From Gammaproteobacteria bacterium (GTDB taxonomy: Bacteria > Pseudomonadota > Gammaproteobacteria > Pseudomonadales > Azotimanducaceae): a stretch of DNA of 41,356 bases. Location: NCBI GenBank assembly GCA_005799745.1, contig SYFY01000137.1, forward strand, positions 1 to 41,356. Direction: 5' to 3'. The position numbers and the translations under genes are program-made. The notes beneath the pieces are model-generated. The model ran no database searches and was not told the DNA's origin. It worked only from the letters and a program-made list of their open reading frames with translations. Below are positions 25,607-32,596 of this stretch, one piece after another (within the stretch, counting starts at the first letter, position 1; every line of letters begins with the position of its first letter).

Positions 25607-25638
25607 ACCGGCGGGATCCTCCCGCCGGTACTGTTTTT
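25607..25638 (+). terminator. Rho-independent terminator after the DUF481 gene
   Basis: ACCGGCGGGA and TCCCGCCGGT form a perfect 10-bp stem with a 3-base loop, followed by ACTGTTTTT. It starts 28 bases after the DUF481 stop. Confidence 0.85.
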
Positions 25639-25657
25639 GCCATGAGTAAACTCAGGA

Positions 25658-25966
25658 TCAATGCAGTTGGGGCGTGATTCCATTCATTGAATTGAGAACA
25701 CCGAGTGTGTCGAGCAACGACAGTTCGGAAAGTTGCGGGTGCGACTGCACCGCGTCTTCAAAGAATTTGAAGAAGAGGCGTTGATGTGTTGGTTTTCCCG
25801 ACTGCCATTCAAGCCAGAGTTGGATGATCTGCCCGGTCGTTTCTTCCGTGACTTCCATAGAGAGGCTGTATTCAGTGCTGCGTATGGGGCGGGAGTATTG
25901 AGGATTACGAACGTCTGCTGCAGGCGATAAGAAGTGAGTTGACAGCTCTTTTACAATCACCATCAT
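25658..25966 (-). CDS. Small hypothetical protein
   Basis: I do not recognise this protein. From ATG at 25966 it has 102 residues (MMVIVKELSTHFL at the start; QIIQLWLEWQSGKPTHQRLF and FFEDAVQSHPQLSEL in the middle; ending in NSMNGITPQLH). There is no signal peptide or membrane helix. The C-terminal half is likely helical and could be a small cytoplasmic regulator or adaptor. The frame is open upstream to 26116, but that part is rich in Arg, Pro and Ser and overlaps the promoter region of the OmpA gene, so it is probably not translated. No clear ribosome binding site precedes 25966. It is transcribed away from the OmpA gene. Confidence 0.5.
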   Translation of the reverse strand: MMVIVKELSTHFLSPAADVRNPQYSRPIRSTEYSLSMEVTEETTGQIIQLWLEWQSGKPTHQRLFFKFFEDAVQSHPQLSELSLLDTLGVLNSMNGITPQLH

Positions 25967-26005
25967 TCGGGGCGTGAAATCGGCTGCTTTAATGGCGTCA
26001 GTGGC

Positions 26006-26011
26006 TATAAT
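26006..26011 (+). promoter_or_regulatory. Consensus -10 element, probable OmpA promoter
   Basis: A perfect TATAAT lies 155 bases before the OmpA ATG. No good -35 match is seen at 16-18 bases upstream. The long leader that would follow is common for abundant outer-membrane proteins, but the call rests on the hexamer alone. Confidence 0.4.
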
Positions 26012-26166
26012 GCCGGCCTGCTCGATGCCCGTCGCAGGCCGTTCGTTTGATGCGGACCGTGACTTCGGTACACGCTTAGGAGAAGTCGGCAGCGGACCGC
26101 GACAGTTTAAGAACATCTGTGCAAGAACTTCAAGACAAGAACGTCAATAACTGGAGAGACATCAAC

Positions 26167-27294
26167 ATGAGACAGGGTTTGCGTGTCCTGTACGCAGTGG
26201 TGATGGCCAGCCTTCTGTGGTCGGCCAATGCGATTGCCGGTGACCAAGGCACCGTCTATCTGAGCCCCGGTCTGATCTACTACAAGGCGCCGGACAAGCA
26301 GTCGATCGGTATCGATGATGCGGAGCTCGGTGGTGGTCTTGCTGTCGGTTTTCCGGTCAGCGAGCGGATCAACATTGAACTTCTGGCCGGTCGCGCCAAG
26401 CTCGACTACGACTTGCCTGGCGGCAATGGTTCGGACAACTCCGACCTGCTGTGGCTGGACGTCCTCTATCGCATCAGCAACAACAATGGTTGGTCACCTT
26501 TCCTGCTGTTCGGCGCTGGCCGTACGGAGATCGAGTTCGACGACGTTCGTGATGCTGAGAAAGATACCCAGCTCAACGCAGGTGTCGGTGTCTTCAAGAA
26601 CCTGACCGAGCGTCTTGCACTGCGTGGTGATATCCGTTTGATGTATTCCCCTGACCAGGAAGACATCCAGCCCTTCGCGTTCGTCGGTTTGACCGCGTTC
26701 ATGGGTGACATGGGTGGCGCCGCCAGCATCGGTGATGCGGATGGCGATGGTGTGCTCGATCCGGATGACAAGTGTCCCAACACTCCCCCGGGTACCAAAG
26801 TGGGTCCTGATGGTTGTGAACTCGATAGCGACGGCGACGGTGTTGTCGACAGCGCTGACAAGTGTCCAGGTACGCCGCCAGGTATTGCCGTTGATGCAGA
26901 TGGCTGCCCGCCACCCGCACCGGAAGCTGCACCTGAACTGGCTGAGACGGTGACGATCGACCTGAACCTTGAGTTCGACTTCGACTCCGCACAACTGCGC
27001 CCGTCGCACTTCCCGGAAATCGATGAAGTCACAGCGTTCATGAAGCAATTCTCGGGTTCGGTCGCTGTACTCGAAGGCCACACTGATGCACGGGGTACCG
27101 ATGCGTACAACCAGAGCCTGTCTGAGCGTCGCGCCAGCGCCGTTCTGGAAGACATGGTGACTCGTGGTGGTGTTGCCCGTGAGCGTCTGTCGTCGAAGGG
27201 TCTGGGTGAGTCTTCACCCATTGACACCAATGACACGGAAGAAGGTCGTCAGCACAACCGTCGGGTCTCTGCGAAGATTTCTAACGGTCAATAA
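26167..27294 (+). CDS. OmpA/OprF-like outer-membrane protein with thrombospondin type 3 repeats
   Basis: A 375-residue protein linking the outer membrane to peptidoglycan. A signal peptide (VLYAVVMASLLWSANAIA) precedes GDQGTVYLSPGLIYYK. Residues about 25-190 form an N-terminal beta-barrel (LLWLDVLYRISNNNGWSPFL, LFGAGRTEIEFDDV). A linker of calcium-binding repeats follows (DADGDGVLDPDDKCPNTPPG, then DSDGDGVVDSADKCPGTPPG). The C-terminal OmpA domain (LNLEFDFDSAQLRPSHFPEI, VLEGHTDARGTDAYNQSLSE, EGRQHNRRVSAKI) binds diaminopimelate in the cell wall. The start is ATG 26167, with GGAGAG nine bases upstream. A strong terminator follows. This is expected to be an abundant structural protein. Confidence 0.95.
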   Translation: MRQGLRVLYAVVMASLLWSANAIAGDQGTVYLSPGLIYYKAPDKQSIGIDDAELGGGLAVGFPVSERINIELLAGRAKLDYDLPGGNGSDNSDLLWLDVLYRISNNNGWSPFLLFGAGRTEIEFDDVRDAEKDTQLNAGVGVFKNLTERLALRGDIRLMYSPDQEDIQPFAFVGLTAFMGDMGGAASIGDADGDGVLDPDDKCPNTPPGTKVGPDGCELDSDGDGVVDSADKCPGTPPGIAVDADGCPPPAPEAAPELAETVTIDLNLEFDFDSAQLRPSHFPEIDEVTAFMKQFSGSVAVLEGHTDARGTDAYNQSLSERRASAVLEDMVTRGGVARERLSSKGLGESSPIDTNDTEEGRQHNRRVSAKISNGQ

Positions 27295-27319
27295 GTGCTG
27301 AACCTGTAAGTGGTAGTTG

Positions 27320-27352
27320 CGAAGGCCGCTCTTGAGCGGCCTTCGTCTTTTC
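27320..27352 (+). terminator. Rho-independent terminator after the OmpA gene
   Basis: CGAAGGCCGCT and AGCGGCCTTCG form a perfect 11-bp stem with a 4-base loop CTTG, followed by TCTTTTC, 26 bases after the stop. Confidence 0.9.
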
Positions 27353-27380
27353 TGGAAAGACCGTTCTGGAGACAACAAGC

Positions 27381-28025
27381 GTGCGAAACATCTGGCTAGT
27401 TCTTTTGCTGACGGCGCTCTTCGGGTGCGGTACCGCTTACTACGGTGCGATGGAGCAGGTTGGTGTACACAAGCGTGACATCCTGCGTGATCGGGTCGAA
27501 GCGGCCATGGATTCCCAGGAAGAAGCCAAAGAGGAGTTTAAAACGGCACTGGAGCAGTTCGAGTCTGTGGTCGGTGTCCAGTCGGGTGAACTCAAGGACG
27601 CCTATACCGAACTGCAAGAGGCTTTTGACGACGCAGAAGTGCGCGCCAAAGACGTGTCGGATCGTATCGCCGCGGTTGAAGATGTGTCGGGTGATCTATT
27701 CATCGAATGGCAGAAGGAAATCGAACTGATTTCCAACCCCAAACTAAAGGCGGGTAGTCGCAAGCAGCTGCTGGCATCTCAAACGGCATACAAAGGTTTT
27801 ATCGCGTCGATGCGGCGTGCGGAATCGCGGATGCAGCTCGTGTTGACAGTCTTTCGCGACCAGGTGCTCTATCTCAAACACAATCTCAATGCCCAAGCGA
27901 TTGCCTCGCTGAAAGGTGAACTTGGAGTGATCGAGGGAGACGTGGGTCGTTTGATCAAGGACATGGAAGAGTCGATCCGCCAATCTCAGGCATTTCTTAG
28001 TCAGTTACCTTCCTCAGAAGGCTAG
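27381..28025 (+). CDS. DUF2959 family lipoprotein
   Basis: A 214-residue predicted lipoprotein of the DUF2959 group. The N-terminus MRNIWLVLLLTALFGC carries a lipobox with the Cys at position 16. The rest is almost entirely helical and coiled-coil-like, rich in Glu, Lys, Ala and Gln (MDSQEEAKEEFKTALEQFES, DAYTELQEAFDDAEVRAKDV). It contains a conserved-looking segment IEWQKEIELISNPKLKAGSR and a C-terminal helix ending in FLSQLPSSEG. The start is GTG at 27381 with GGAG eleven bases upstream. Function is unknown; location in the outer or inner membrane is inferred from the lipobox. It follows the OmpA terminator and precedes the crotonase gene by 33 bases. Confidence 0.87.
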   Translation: MRNIWLVLLLTALFGCGTAYYGAMEQVGVHKRDILRDRVEAAMDSQEEAKEEFKTALEQFESVVGVQSGELKDAYTELQEAFDDAEVRAKDVSDRIAAVEDVSGDLFIEWQKEIELISNPKLKAGSRKQLLASQTAYKGFIASMRRAESRMQLVLTVFRDQVLYLKHNLNAQAIASLKGELGVIEGDVGRLIKDMEESIRQSQAFLSQLPSSEG

Positions 28026-28058
28026 AATTCGCACTTCCTTCTGACAGACGAGCTCGAC

Positions 28059-28835
28059 GTGGACTACGCGAACATCCTCTACGAAACACGTGGGCCGATG
28101 GCGCTCATCACCATCAACCGTGCGGACAAACACAACGCGATTTCTTTGGCGACACTCGACGAACTGCAACAGGCCGTGCGGGTGGCGGCGGGTGACGACG
28201 ATGTCCGGGTGATCACCATCACCGGTGCTGGCGATCGGGCTTTTGCCTCTGGATCGGACCTCTCTGAAGTCCTGCACCGGGATTTTCGCAAAGCCCTCGA
28301 GCCAATTGTTCAAGGGTTGGCGGATCAGCTCGAACGTACGCCGAAGCCCACCATCGCAGCCATTAACGGCATCTGTATGGGTGGTGGTCTTGAAGTGGCG
28401 CTGGGATGCGATCTGCGCATCAGCGTGCCGCACGCGCGCTTTGCCACACCGGAGGGCAAGCTTGGCATCATTCCAGGGGGTGGTGCCTGTGCGCGATTGC
28501 CGAGGGTGGTTGGTCGCGGCTGGGGTATGGAGATGATGTTGATGGGTGATCCCATCGATGCGGATCGAGCCCTGGCGATTGGCCTTGTCACCCGCATCGT
28601 TCCTGCAGATCAGTTACTTGCTGAAGCGCAGCGCATGGCAGAACACCTGGCGTCGTTTGCGCCGTTCGTCCCACGCACCATGAAAGCCATGGTGCACTTC
28701 GGTATGGAAGCGAGCCTCGCGGGGGCTTTGATGTTTGAAAAGTACGCGCAAGGCGCCCTGGTGCAGACGGAAGATAAAATCGAAGGCATCACCGCGTTTC
28801 TGGAAAAGCGAAAGCCTGAGTTCAAGGGACGCTGA
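28059..28835 (+). CDS. Enoyl-CoA hydratase with intact catalytic glutamates
   Basis: A 258-residue crotonase. It would hydrate 2,3-enoyl-CoA to 3-hydroxyacyl-CoA. The oxyanion segment GDRAFASGSDL and both catalytic glutamates are present: Glu112 in CMGGGLEVALGCDLRI and Glu132 in FATPEGKLGIIPGGGACARL. The C-terminus TEDKIEGITAFLEKRKPEFK is a common ending for hydratases. It starts with GTG at 28059; no strong binding site is seen. It heads a plus-strand set with the two MaoC-type genes, with 63 bases before the first of these. Of the four crotonases in the window, this one and that at 39191 look catalytically complete. Confidence 0.92.
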   Translation: MDYANILYETRGPMALITINRADKHNAISLATLDELQQAVRVAAGDDDVRVITITGAGDRAFASGSDLSEVLHRDFRKALEPIVQGLADQLERTPKPTIAAINGICMGGGLEVALGCDLRISVPHARFATPEGKLGIIPGGGACARLPRVVGRGWGMEMMLMGDPIDADRALAIGLVTRIVPADQLLAEAQRMAEHLASFAPFVPRTMKAMVHFGMEASLAGALMFEKYAQGALVQTEDKIEGITAFLEKRKPEFKGR

Positions 28836-28898
28836 CGACGCCGAGAAATTCGGCGACACTAACGCCCGGCATAACACGTATTCCAAAAGGGGGGAACC

Positions 28899-29396
28899 AT
28901 GGCCGTTGACCGATTTCCGGTGGAAGCGACGCACATCATGATGTTTGCGCGCTCCGTCGCCGACTATAACCAGATCTATTACGACGACAACTACGCGAAG
29001 ACCACAGAAGTGGGGCACGTCATTGCACCGCCGACGTTTGCGCAATCGAGCGCTCAGTTTGATCCCAACTACTTCCTTCGTCCGAAGGTCGGCCAGCCTT
29101 GGTTTGGCTCTGGCAAGGAACCTACCGGCATTAAGCGTGAGCCCTCATCCGGTGGTGGTGGTGGCGGCGGTGGACTACATGCTGAGCAGCACTACGAATA
29201 TCACCGGCACATCAAACCCGGTGATATTCTCAAGGGTGTAGTGAAGCCGGGAAAAACCTGGGAAAAAGAAGGCAAGCGCTCTGGCAAGCTCGTGTTCACG
29301 GAAACGGTGACTGAGTATTACGACCAGACCGGCGAGCTCGTCATTACCGCGAAGGGTGTCGGTGTTCGCACCGAACGTCCTGTTGATTCGAAGTAA
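28899..29396 (+). CDS. MaoC/FAS1-like dehydratase subunit (probably non-catalytic)
   Basis: A 165-residue hot-dog-fold protein of the FAS1-like dehydratase (N-terminal MaoC) type. At the hydratase motif it has SVADYNQIYYDD: Asp22 is kept, but the catalytic His position is Tyr27, so it probably serves as the structural half of a heteromeric enzyme. A run of eight Gly (residues 85-92), encoded by GGT/GGC repeats, precedes LHAEQHYEYHRHIKPGD, the second conserved block. The start ATG has a GGGGG site five bases upstream. The adjacent MaoC gene (11 bases downstream) has the complete active site. The arrangement resembles ChsH1/ChsH2 of mycobacterial steroid degradation, so this pair may hydrate bulky enoyl-CoAs. 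Confidence 0.85.
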   Translation: MAVDRFPVEATHIMMFARSVADYNQIYYDDNYAKTTEVGHVIAPPTFAQSSAQFDPNYFLRPKVGQPWFGSGKEPTGIKREPSSGGGGGGGGLHAEQHYEYHRHIKPGDILKGVVKPGKTWEKEGKRSGKLVFTETVTEYYDQTGELVITAKGVGVRTERPVDSK

Positions 29397-29407
29397 GGAG
29401 GTCACCC

Positions 29408-29815
29408 ATGGCACTCAAAGCAACTCAACTGAAAGTAGGCGACACCTACACTGAATGTCTGGTGGAAGACCTCAAACGAACGCAGATCGTCATGTATGCC
29501 GGAACGTCTGGTGACTACAACCCGCTACATACCGATGAGATCTATACAAAGGATGTGGCGAAGTATCCGTCCGTCTTCGCGCACGGGATGCTCACCATGG
29601 GCATGACCGGTCGCATGCTGACGAACTATGTCGGTGATGGGCGCCTGACCAAGTATGGTGTGCGGTTCACCAGTCAGGTGTGGCCTGGAGATACGCTACA
29701 TTCAACCGCGACGGTTGACAGTGTCGACAAGGGCATCGTCAATCTGACCGTAGAGACACGTAATCAGAACGATGTGGTCGTGCTCTCAGGCTACGCGGCG
29801 GCACGAATCGACTAA
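29408..29815 (+). CDS. MaoC-type enoyl-CoA hydratase, catalytic subunit
   Basis: A 135-residue single hot-dog-domain protein. The hydratase 2 motif is complete: Asp36 and His41 in YAGTSGDYNPLHTDEIY, followed by VFAHGMLTMGMTGRML, where the FAHG segment contributes to the active site. The end LTVETRNQNDVVVLSGYAAA is typical. It would add water to 2-enoyl-CoA, giving the R-3-hydroxy product. The start ATG at 29408 has a perfect AAGGAGG six bases upstream. It follows the FAS1-like subunit by 11 bases and probably forms a heteromer with it. The operon ends in a terminator-like hairpin at 29848. Confidence 0.92.
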   Translation: MALKATQLKVGDTYTECLVEDLKRTQIVMYAGTSGDYNPLHTDEIYTKDVAKYPSVFAHGMLTMGMTGRMLTNYVGDGRLTKYGVRFTSQVWPGDTLHSTATVDSVDKGIVNLTVETRNQNDVVVLSGYAAARID

Positions 29816-29847
29816 CGAGTCTTTTCTGTTCTGAAAGGGAAGGCTTT

Positions 29848-29879
29848 GTCGGAGCGGTTTGAAAGCCGCTCCGACTTAT
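29848..29879 (+). terminator. Terminator after the MaoC operon
   Basis: GTCGGAGCGG and CCGCTCCGAC form a perfect 10-bp stem with an 8-base loop, followed by TTAT, 32 bases after the stop. The T tract is short. Confidence 0.65.
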
Positions 29880-29885
29880 GCCGTA

Positions 29886-30032
29886 TAGGGAATCTCTGAT
29901 TAATGTCTATTTCCGCCATAACTTCGTTGGTCGTCGCTCCAAAATATCGCGGAACTACTGCATTTCCGCGATTTTTCTACGCTCCTCTCGCCTCGTTCTG
30001 ACGAAAATATCCAATTAATCAGAGTTTCCTTA
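29886..30032. mobile_element. MITE-like element, copy B (inverted relative to copy A)
   Basis: About 147 bp, closely similar to the reverse complement of 14781-14956. Both ends, the central palindrome with its spacer (29946-29972) and the blocks between are shared. The copies differ by small insertions that make copy A about 29 bp longer. TA borders both ends. It is non-coding and lies just after the MaoC terminator. Confidence 0.7.
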
Positions 30033-30189
30033 GGGTAACTCTGATCAATTCGCTCCTGCGAATCGATCAGGTCGGCACCCTGAGGGTGTCTCGCATTTTC
30101 CCTGCGTTTACACGGGCTTTGCCCTTAAATGCGCGTGCGAGGTACGCGCCACACGCATGAAAAATGGCGGTGCATCCCTGCACCACACA
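30033..30189. repeat. Palindrome-rich non-coding stretch beside MITE copy B
   Basis: No gene is seen. It starts with GGGTAACTCTGATCAATT, a variant of the MITE end sequence, and contains several small perfect palindromes: CACCC/GGGTG near 30076, GCGCGT/ACGCGC at 30131-30149 and GGTGCA/TGCACC at 30169-30184. The last resembles REP-type intergenic repeats. It may be a second, more divergent element. Confidence 0.4.
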
Positions 30190-30215
30190 GGAAGGTCTGA
30201 GTAATCAGACCTTCC
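30190..30215 (-). terminator. Hairpin at the 3' end of the HSL-type hydrolase gene
   Basis: GGAAGGTCTGA and TCAGACCTTCC form a perfect 11-bp stem with a GTAA loop, directly next to the stop codon of the hydrolase at 30216. There is no T tract on the minus strand. It also includes a MITE-end-like TCTGATTA on that strand. Confidence 0.45.
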
Positions 30216-31133
30216 TTAGAGATACCGCCTCACCGCAGCGTACACGTCATTCGCGGCTGAACGACTGCATGCGAACATCCCCGCCGTCGCCATAAAGTCG
30301 TGAATAAGACCGGCGTAACAGGTGTAGGTCACACTGTTGCCAGCATTCGCGAGTGCGCCTGCGTACAACGCGCCTTCATCACACAGCGGATCGAACTCCG
30401 CGGTTGCAATGATTGCGGGTGGCAAGCCTCGAAGATTTATCGCGCGCAGCGGTGATGCGTGCGGATGGGTGCGCTGGCCTTCGGGACAATACGTATCCCA
30501 GAACCACTTCATAGTATCTTTCGACAACAAAAAACCTTCTCCATTGCGTCGATAAGAGTCCCTGGTCATGTCGGCATCAGTGACCGGATAGAACAGCACT
30601 TGCGCAGTAATTGCCGGGCCGCCTTCATCCCGCGCCTTGATGCACATCACCGCGGCGAGATTGCCACCGGCACTTTCGCCTCCCACCAACACTTTGCCAT
30701 TGCCGCCTAGACTCGCCGAGTTGGCCACGGCCCAGCAGAGAGCGTCATAACTGTCATCCACTGCAGCCGGAAACAGGTGTTCTGGTGCCAACCTGTAGTC
30801 GACGGAAACAACGATGCAATCGAGTGCGGTCGCCAGATCACGACAGGCAGCATCAGCCGTGTCGAGGTCACCGATCACCCAGCCACCGCCGTGGTAGTTG
30901 ATGAACATGGCCTTAGCACCCGAAGTCAGAGGGCGATAGATGCGTAATGCAATGGCGCCTGACTTGCCGTTGATCGTCCGGTTTTCGACGCCGCCAATGG
31001 GCAGTTCAGCCACTACTGGGCGCATCATGCGGTACATCTCGCGGCCGGCGCTCGGTGGCAGGTCACTCATCGCCGGGCCGGGTTGCGCCGACAGTTGTTT
31101 GAGCATGGCGTCGTATTCGGGTGCCAAAGGCAT
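30216..31133 (-). CDS. HSL-type alpha/beta hydrolase (esterase/lipase)
   Basis: A 305-residue esterase of the hormone-sensitive lipase group. The oxyanion motif HGGG (residues 81-84 in FINYHGGGWVIGDLD), the dyad YRLAPEHLFPAA, the nucleophile Ser154 in VGGESAGGNLAAV, the acid in TAEFDPLCDEG and the His in GLIHDFMATAG are all in place. It should hydrolyse short to medium acyl esters in the cytoplasm, as no signal peptide is present. The start ATG at 31133 has GGGGGA eight bases upstream. It is divergent from the clpP gene. A perfect hairpin abuts its stop codon. The natural substrate is unknown. Confidence 0.93.
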   Translation of the reverse strand: MPLAPEYDAMLKQLSAQPGPAMSDLPPSAGREMYRMMRPVVAELPIGGVENRTINGKSGAIALRIYRPLTSGAKAMFINYHGGGWVIGDLDTADAACRDLATALDCIVVSVDYRLAPEHLFPAAVDDSYDALCWAVANSASLGGNGKVLVGGESAGGNLAAVMCIKARDEGGPAITAQVLFYPVTDADMTRDSYRRNGEGFLLSKDTMKWFWDTYCPEGQRTHPHASPLRAINLRGLPPAIIATAEFDPLCDEGALYAGALANAGNSVTYTCYAGLIHDFMATAGMFACSRSAANDVYAAVRRYL

Positions 31134-31158
31134 CGCGGTTTCCCCCTCAGTGCTGGTG

Positions 31159-31164
31159 TAGAAT
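31159..31164 (+). promoter_or_regulatory. Possible -10 element for the clpP-like gene
   Basis: TAGAAT lies 37 bases before the GTG start at 31201, in the short divergent gap. The -35 region is poor, so the call is weak. Confidence 0.25.
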
Positions 31165-31200
31165 CGCCGACTTTACCGTACCCCGATGATGAGGTGTAAC

Positions 31201-31797
31201 GTGACAGACAGGATGGACGCCGAGAAAAACCCCGAAGAAGTTGCGAAGAATATGAACTTCCTCGAGAACGGACTGTTCAAGAACAGGACACTCACGCTGT
31301 TTGGAGAGGTGAATCAGGAAGTCGCGCGGCGCACTGCAGAAAAGCTGCTGACGCTGTCATATGAGTCTGACGACCCGATCACGTTCTATATCAGCTCCCC
31401 CGGTGGTCACGTCGAATCGGGTGATGTGATATATGACATGATCCAGTACATCAAACCCGTGGTCCGCTGCATTGGTACCGGCTGGGTCGGCAGCATTGCC
31501 ACGCATATCTACCTTGCGGCGGAAAAAGAGAATCGTCTCTGTTTGCCGAATACGCGGTTCCTGATTCACCAGCCTGCAGGCGGATTTGGTGGTGACGCTA
31601 CGGATATCGCCATTCATGCACGCGAGATCGTCAAGACCCGCGAGCGTATCAACGCGGTCATCGCTGAGCGCACGGGCCAGCCCCTCGAACGGGTCACGCA
31701 GGATACGGATCGTGACTACTGGATGAGCGCCGAAGAATCGGTGGCTTATGGCCTCGTAGGCCGGATCATCCGCAGCGTCGACGACCTCAAGGGTTAA
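31201..31797 (+). CDS. clpP: ATP-dependent Clp protease proteolytic subunit (stand-alone)
   Basis: A 198-residue ClpP-type serine protease. The catalytic triad can be placed: Ser98 in GWVGSIATHIYLAA, His123 in FLIHQPAGGFGG and Asp172 in DRDYWMSAEES, at nearly the same spacing as in E. coli ClpP. FYISSPGGHVESGDVIYDMI is the usual substrate-strand segment. The serine motif differs from the common AASMGAFL form. There is no clpX, clpA or tig next to it, so it is probably a second, specialised copy. The start chosen is GTG at 31201 with GAGG seven bases upstream; ATG at 31186 is the alternative. Its end overlaps the convergent modA-like gene by 11 bases. Confidence 0.87.
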   Translation: MTDRMDAEKNPEEVAKNMNFLENGLFKNRTLTLFGEVNQEVARRTAEKLLTLSYESDDPITFYISSPGGHVESGDVIYDMIQYIKPVVRCIGTGWVGSIATHIYLAAEKENRLCLPNTRFLIHQPAGGFGGDATDIAIHAREIVKTRERINAVIAERTGQPLERVTQDTDRDYWMSAEESVAYGLVGRIIRSVDDLKG

Positions 31798-32596
31798 CCT
31801 GCGCTCGCTCGCCCCGGTCTTCGTTGGCCGGGAGCGAGAATCCATTGCGCTTCAGAATTTCGAGCGCCGCCGGTGTTTGCACGAAGGCCTCGAAACTTCT
31901 TGCCAACTGATTCCCCTCGGCCCTCTTGGTGACTACAAATCCTTGCTCGAGTGGCCGGTGAAGGTGTTCCGGGATGAGCGTGTAGTGCCCTTCTTCCGAC
32001 AACGGTGGATGCAGCACAAGCGATAAAGCCAGCACGGCGATGTCGGCATTCCCGGTTAGAGCAAATTGCGCGGTCTGCGCGATGTTCTCGCCATAGACCA
32101 GTTTGTGTTCTACCCCAACCCAAAGATCGAGTGCGCGCAGCGCTTCTTCTGCACGCTTGCCGTAAGGGGCGTGCTTTGGGTTGGCGATGGCGATTCGTCG
32201 CACGTTCGTGTCTTTGACCGAAGCGAGTGAAAGTGAAGATGCGCTGATCCGTTTGTTCCAGACAACGAGGCGACCAATCGCGTAGCGGTGTACCGGCGAT
32301 GCGGTCAGACCTTCTTTCGCAAGAACTTCTGGATAGTCGATGTCAGCGGAAAAGTAGACATCAAACGGTGCGCCGTTTTGTATCTGGTTGAAGAACCGAC
32401 CTGAAGAGCCATAGATCACGTTAATGGCGGCTTGGCTGTGATCTGCACGAAAGCTCGTGATCAACGAGTCCATCGCGAATTTGAGATCCGCTGCCGCGGC
32501 TATGGTGAGACGTTCCGCTTTTGCGTGGCCCAACGTGCTGCACAGCAACAGCAAACACCAGAGCATTGAGCAAAGCCGATGGCGAAATTGGATCAT
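31787..32596 (-). CDS. modA: ModA-like molybdate/tungstate-binding protein without modBC
   Basis: A 269-residue periplasmic substrate-binding protein. A signal peptide (WCLLLLCSTLGHAKA) precedes ERLTIAAAADLKFAMDSLI, the characteristic ModA opening. Further ModA-like segments are NVIYGSSGRFFNQIQNGAPF, FDVYFSADIDYPEVLAKEG and KLVYGENIAQTAQFALTGNA. It should bind an oxyanion such as molybdate or tungstate. Transporter genes modB and modC do not follow; the gene ends against clpP. Its ATG overlaps the stop of the upstream hybrid kinase (ATGA, 32593-32596), so the two are translationally coupled. This raises the possibility that it presents a ligand to the kinase instead of, or in addition to, serving transport. 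Confidence 0.88.
   Translation of the reverse strand: MIQFRHRLCSMLWCLLLLCSTLGHAKAERLTIAAAADLKFAMDSLITSFRADHSQAAINVIYGSSGRFFNQIQNGAPFDVYFSADIDYPEVLAKEGLTASPVHRYAIGRLVVWNKRISASSLSLASVKDTNVRRIAIANPKHAPYGKRAEEALRALDLWVGVEHKLVYGENIAQTAQFALTGNADIAVLALSLVLHPPLSEEGHYTLIPEHLHRPLEQGFVVTKRAEGNQLARSFEAFVQTPAALEILKRNGFSLPANEDRGERAQVNP

Noticed and set aside
29153-29175. The GGT/GGC repeat as an independent repeat element
   Set aside because: It is a short in-frame codon repeat inside a real gene (Gly8), better treated as part of that protein.
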